Positions 31,109-32,739 of a DNA stretch of 32,739 nt are shown in pieces. The DNA lies in IMG/VR virus record IMGVR_UViG_3300047494_000005, positions 1 through 32,739 of that record, one strand, 5' to 3'. The DNA comes from a virus. Each line of letters starts with the position of its first letter. Position 1 is the stretch's first letter. Below the pieces are notes generated by a model, which did no database searches, was not told where the DNA came from, and saw nothing but the letters and a program-made list of their open reading frames with translations. The position numbers and the translations under genes were made by a program.

Positions 31109-32739
31109 GCGTCTTCGCCATGCCGACCTTCGGCGATCCGAAGCAGGCCGACCAACTCGCCAACCAGCTTATCAACCGGGCGCTGGACTTGATCCAGGAG
31201 CTTCAGGGCTTCGCCACGTTCACGCCCTTCTCCGTGGCGTTCCCGAACATCCAGATCGACCCCGCGCCGAAGCCGATCCTTCCGCCCGATCCGAACCTGA
31301 TCGCCGTCGCCTGGACGACGCCGACGCAGCCGGCCGCGTTCACTCAGGCCCCTCCAGACATCTCTGGATTGTTCCCCGCGCCGTTCAGCGTGCCCCAGCC
31401 GGTGCTGAGCTTCGGCTCCGCGCCGCAGCCGTTCGTCGGCACGGTGCCCGGCGCGCCGTCGATCAACCTGAACTTCAACTATCCCGTCGTCAACCAGATC
31501 GACATTCCGCCGGCTCCGCAGTTGATGAGCCTGCGCCAGATCGACTTCAACCCGTTCGACATCCCGGACTTCACCGGCACGGTGCCGGACTTCACCGTCA
31601 GTCCGCCGACGCCGATCAACTGGACGGAGGGAGAGGGCTACACCAGCGAACTGCTGAGCCTGATCGAGGACGAGATCACCTCCGCCTTGACCACTGACAC
31701 GGACATCGGCCTCAGCGCCGACGTGCAGCAGGCCATGTGGGACGCCGCCCGCGAGCGGGAGTTTCGGGCGCAAGCCGCCGCGCTCAAAGACCTGGAGCGC
31801 ATGGAGAGCATGGGCTTCATGCTGCCGCACGGCATCTACCTCGACGCGCGGATCAAAATTCAGACCGAGACGCAGAACACCACGGCTGGCTTGTCCCGCG
31901 ACATCATGGTCAAGCAGGCGGAGCTTCGGCTCCAGAACGTCACCGAAGCGCGCAAGCTCGGCGTCGAGCTTGAGAGCAAGCTGATTGACTACGCCAACCA
32001 AGTTCAGCAGCGTGCGTTCGAGCAGGCCAAGTATCAGACCGAGGCGATGATCGCGATCTACAACGCGGCCGTCCAGGTCTACGCGCAGCGCGTCGAGGCG
32101 TTCAAGGCGACCATCCAGGTCTACGACGCGACGATCCGGGGCATCGAGGCGCGCATCGAGCAACTGAAGGCGCAGGTCCAATTCGAGCAGGTGAAGGCGC
32201 AGATAGATGAAACCCTCGTTGCCACTTACAAGGCGCAAATCGACGCGGCAGTCGCCACTCTTGAAGTGGCAAAGGTTCAGGTGCAGATCATCCAGACCCA
32301 GGCCAGCGTGGAGAAGACCAAGGTCGATGCCTACGGCGCACAGGTCCAGGCTTTCGTCGCCACCGTGAACGCCTACACCGCCGAGGTCGAGGGCTACAAG
32401 GCCAACGTCGAGGCGCAGGGCGCGATCGAGAACGTGTTCAAGACCCAAGTCGAAGCCTACACGTCAGTGGTCCAGGCCGGTGCCGAACAGGCCAAGGCGA
32501 AGATCGACGGCTATCAGGCTCAGATCGCCGGCTACACCGCGAGCCTAGACGGATACAAGGCCAGCCTGAGCGCGATGGTTGAACAGGCCCGAGCCGCCAG
32601 CGAATACAACCAAGCGGTGACCGAAGAATACAAGGCGGAGATCGCTGCTCTATCCGGCTACAACGAAGTGCTGGTCAAGGAGTGGGAGGCGATCACAACC
32701 ACCACGCTCCAGGTCGCCGAGGTCACAGCGAAGACGGCT
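31105..32739 (+). CDS. long coiled-coil virion protein, truncated by the window edge
   Basis: The frame is open for 545 codons to the last base with no stop, so the protein is incomplete. Residues about 1-200 are Pro/Phe/Asn-rich with repeated short strands (FTPFSVAFPNIQIDPAPKP, FNPFDIPDFTGTVPDFTVSP), suggesting an extended or beta-structured head. From about residue 210 it becomes a very long Ala/Gln/Glu/Val helix with heptad-like spacing (QVQFEQVKAQIDETLVATYK, QVQIIQTQASVEKTKVDAYG), predicted as a coiled coil of at least 300 residues. GGAG lies 9 nt before ATG 31105, which overlaps the preceding TGA. It might form a needle, a long shaft or an ejected rod. No family was recognised with confidence. 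Confidence 0.65.
   Translation, partial: MSVFAMPTFGDPKQADQLANQLINRALDLIQELQGFATFTPFSVAFPNIQIDPAPKPILPPDPNLIAVAWTTPTQPAAFTQAPPDISGLFPAPFSVPQPVLSFGSAPQPFVGTVPGAPSINLNFNYPVVNQIDIPPAPQLMSLRQIDFNPFDIPDFTGTVPDFTVSPPTPINWTEGEGYTSELLSLIEDEITSALTTDTDIGLSADVQQAMWDAAREREFRAQAAALKDLERMESMGFMLPHGIYLDARIKIQTETQNTTAGLSRDIMVKQAELRLQNVTEARKLGVELESKLIDYANQVQQRAFEQAKYQTEAMIAIYNAAVQVYAQRVEAFKATIQVYDATIRGIEARIEQLKAQVQFEQVKAQIDETLVATYKAQIDAAVATLEVAKVQVQIIQTQASVEKTKVDAYGAQVQAFVATVNAYTAEVEGYKANVEAQGAIENVFKTQVEAYTSVVQAGAEQAKAKIDGYQAQIAGYTASLDGYKASLSAMVEQARAASEYNQAVTEEYKAEIAALSGYNEVLVKEWEAITTTTLQVAEVTAKTA

Noticed and set aside
31051-32448. 465-codon - strand frame
   Set aside because: It is antisense to the coiled-coil gene. 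Its regular Leu/Asp/Val pattern mirrors the sense heptads.
1-32739. tRNA genes, integrase or attachment site
   Set aside because: No gap between genes exceeds about 70 nt, no cloverleaf was noticed in the gaps, and no recombinase motif appears in any supported frame.

Overview
The window is the packaging, head, lysis and tail region of a GC-rich (roughly 60-65% by eye) tailed bacteriophage or prophage. Every convincing gene is on the + strand. Most neighbours overlap by 1-8 nt or are only a few nt apart, so the region reads as one long late operon. The parts point to a short-tailed (podovirus-like) virion: a portal, a capsid protein of the N4-gp56 family, an adaptor-like connector, a 2434-residue virion protein of the 'polyvalent/ejected' kind, a nozzle-like beta-propeller protein, and no tape-measure, sheath or tube genes. 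A Gram-negative, probably alphaproteobacterial host is an inference from GC content, strong Shine-Dalgarno sites, the GH108 lysin and the style of tail-fibre N-terminus. No integrase, replication gene or host gene is visible, so lifestyle cannot be judged.

Layout: 51-1581 holds a probable small terminase and three small unknown genes (one possibly dual-coded). 1578-6492 holds the large terminase, the portal, a small gene overlapping the portal 3' end in another frame, and a scaffold-like protein. 6511-8483 holds the major capsid protein and two small head proteins, with a convincing intrinsic terminator at 8081-8103. 8484-10243 holds the adaptor and an unknown virion-type protein. 10247-17551 is the giant protein, with an HEAAH metallopeptidase site and conserved regions resembling large polyvalent protein-associated domains. 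17551-19325 holds a small tail-type protein and a lysis pair (GH108 muramidase with its own C-terminal membrane anchor, plus a two-helix membrane protein). 19337-25781 encodes five surface or tail proteins: two paralogous fibres, a lectin-like protein, an 873-residue repeat protein and a small beta-rich protein. 25807-32739 holds a membrane/coiled-coil protein, the nozzle candidate, two further tail proteins, a 717-residue unknown and a long coiled-coil protein that runs off the right edge.

Likely joint working (inference): the terminase fills a scaffold-built procapsid through the portal. The adaptor and nozzle close the vertex. The giant protein is probably carried in the virion and ejected. 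The fibre, lectin and repeat proteins form the adhesion apparatus, and the lysis genes sit between the head and fibre genes.

The most unusual sequence-level signal is a dispersed word, CACTGA (best form ACACTGAT). It occurs far more often than composition predicts and repeatedly sits in ribosome-binding/start regions, including a perfect 19-nt repeat before two consecutive genes. No known regulatory system was recognised for it. No stretch longer than about 70 nt lacks a gene.
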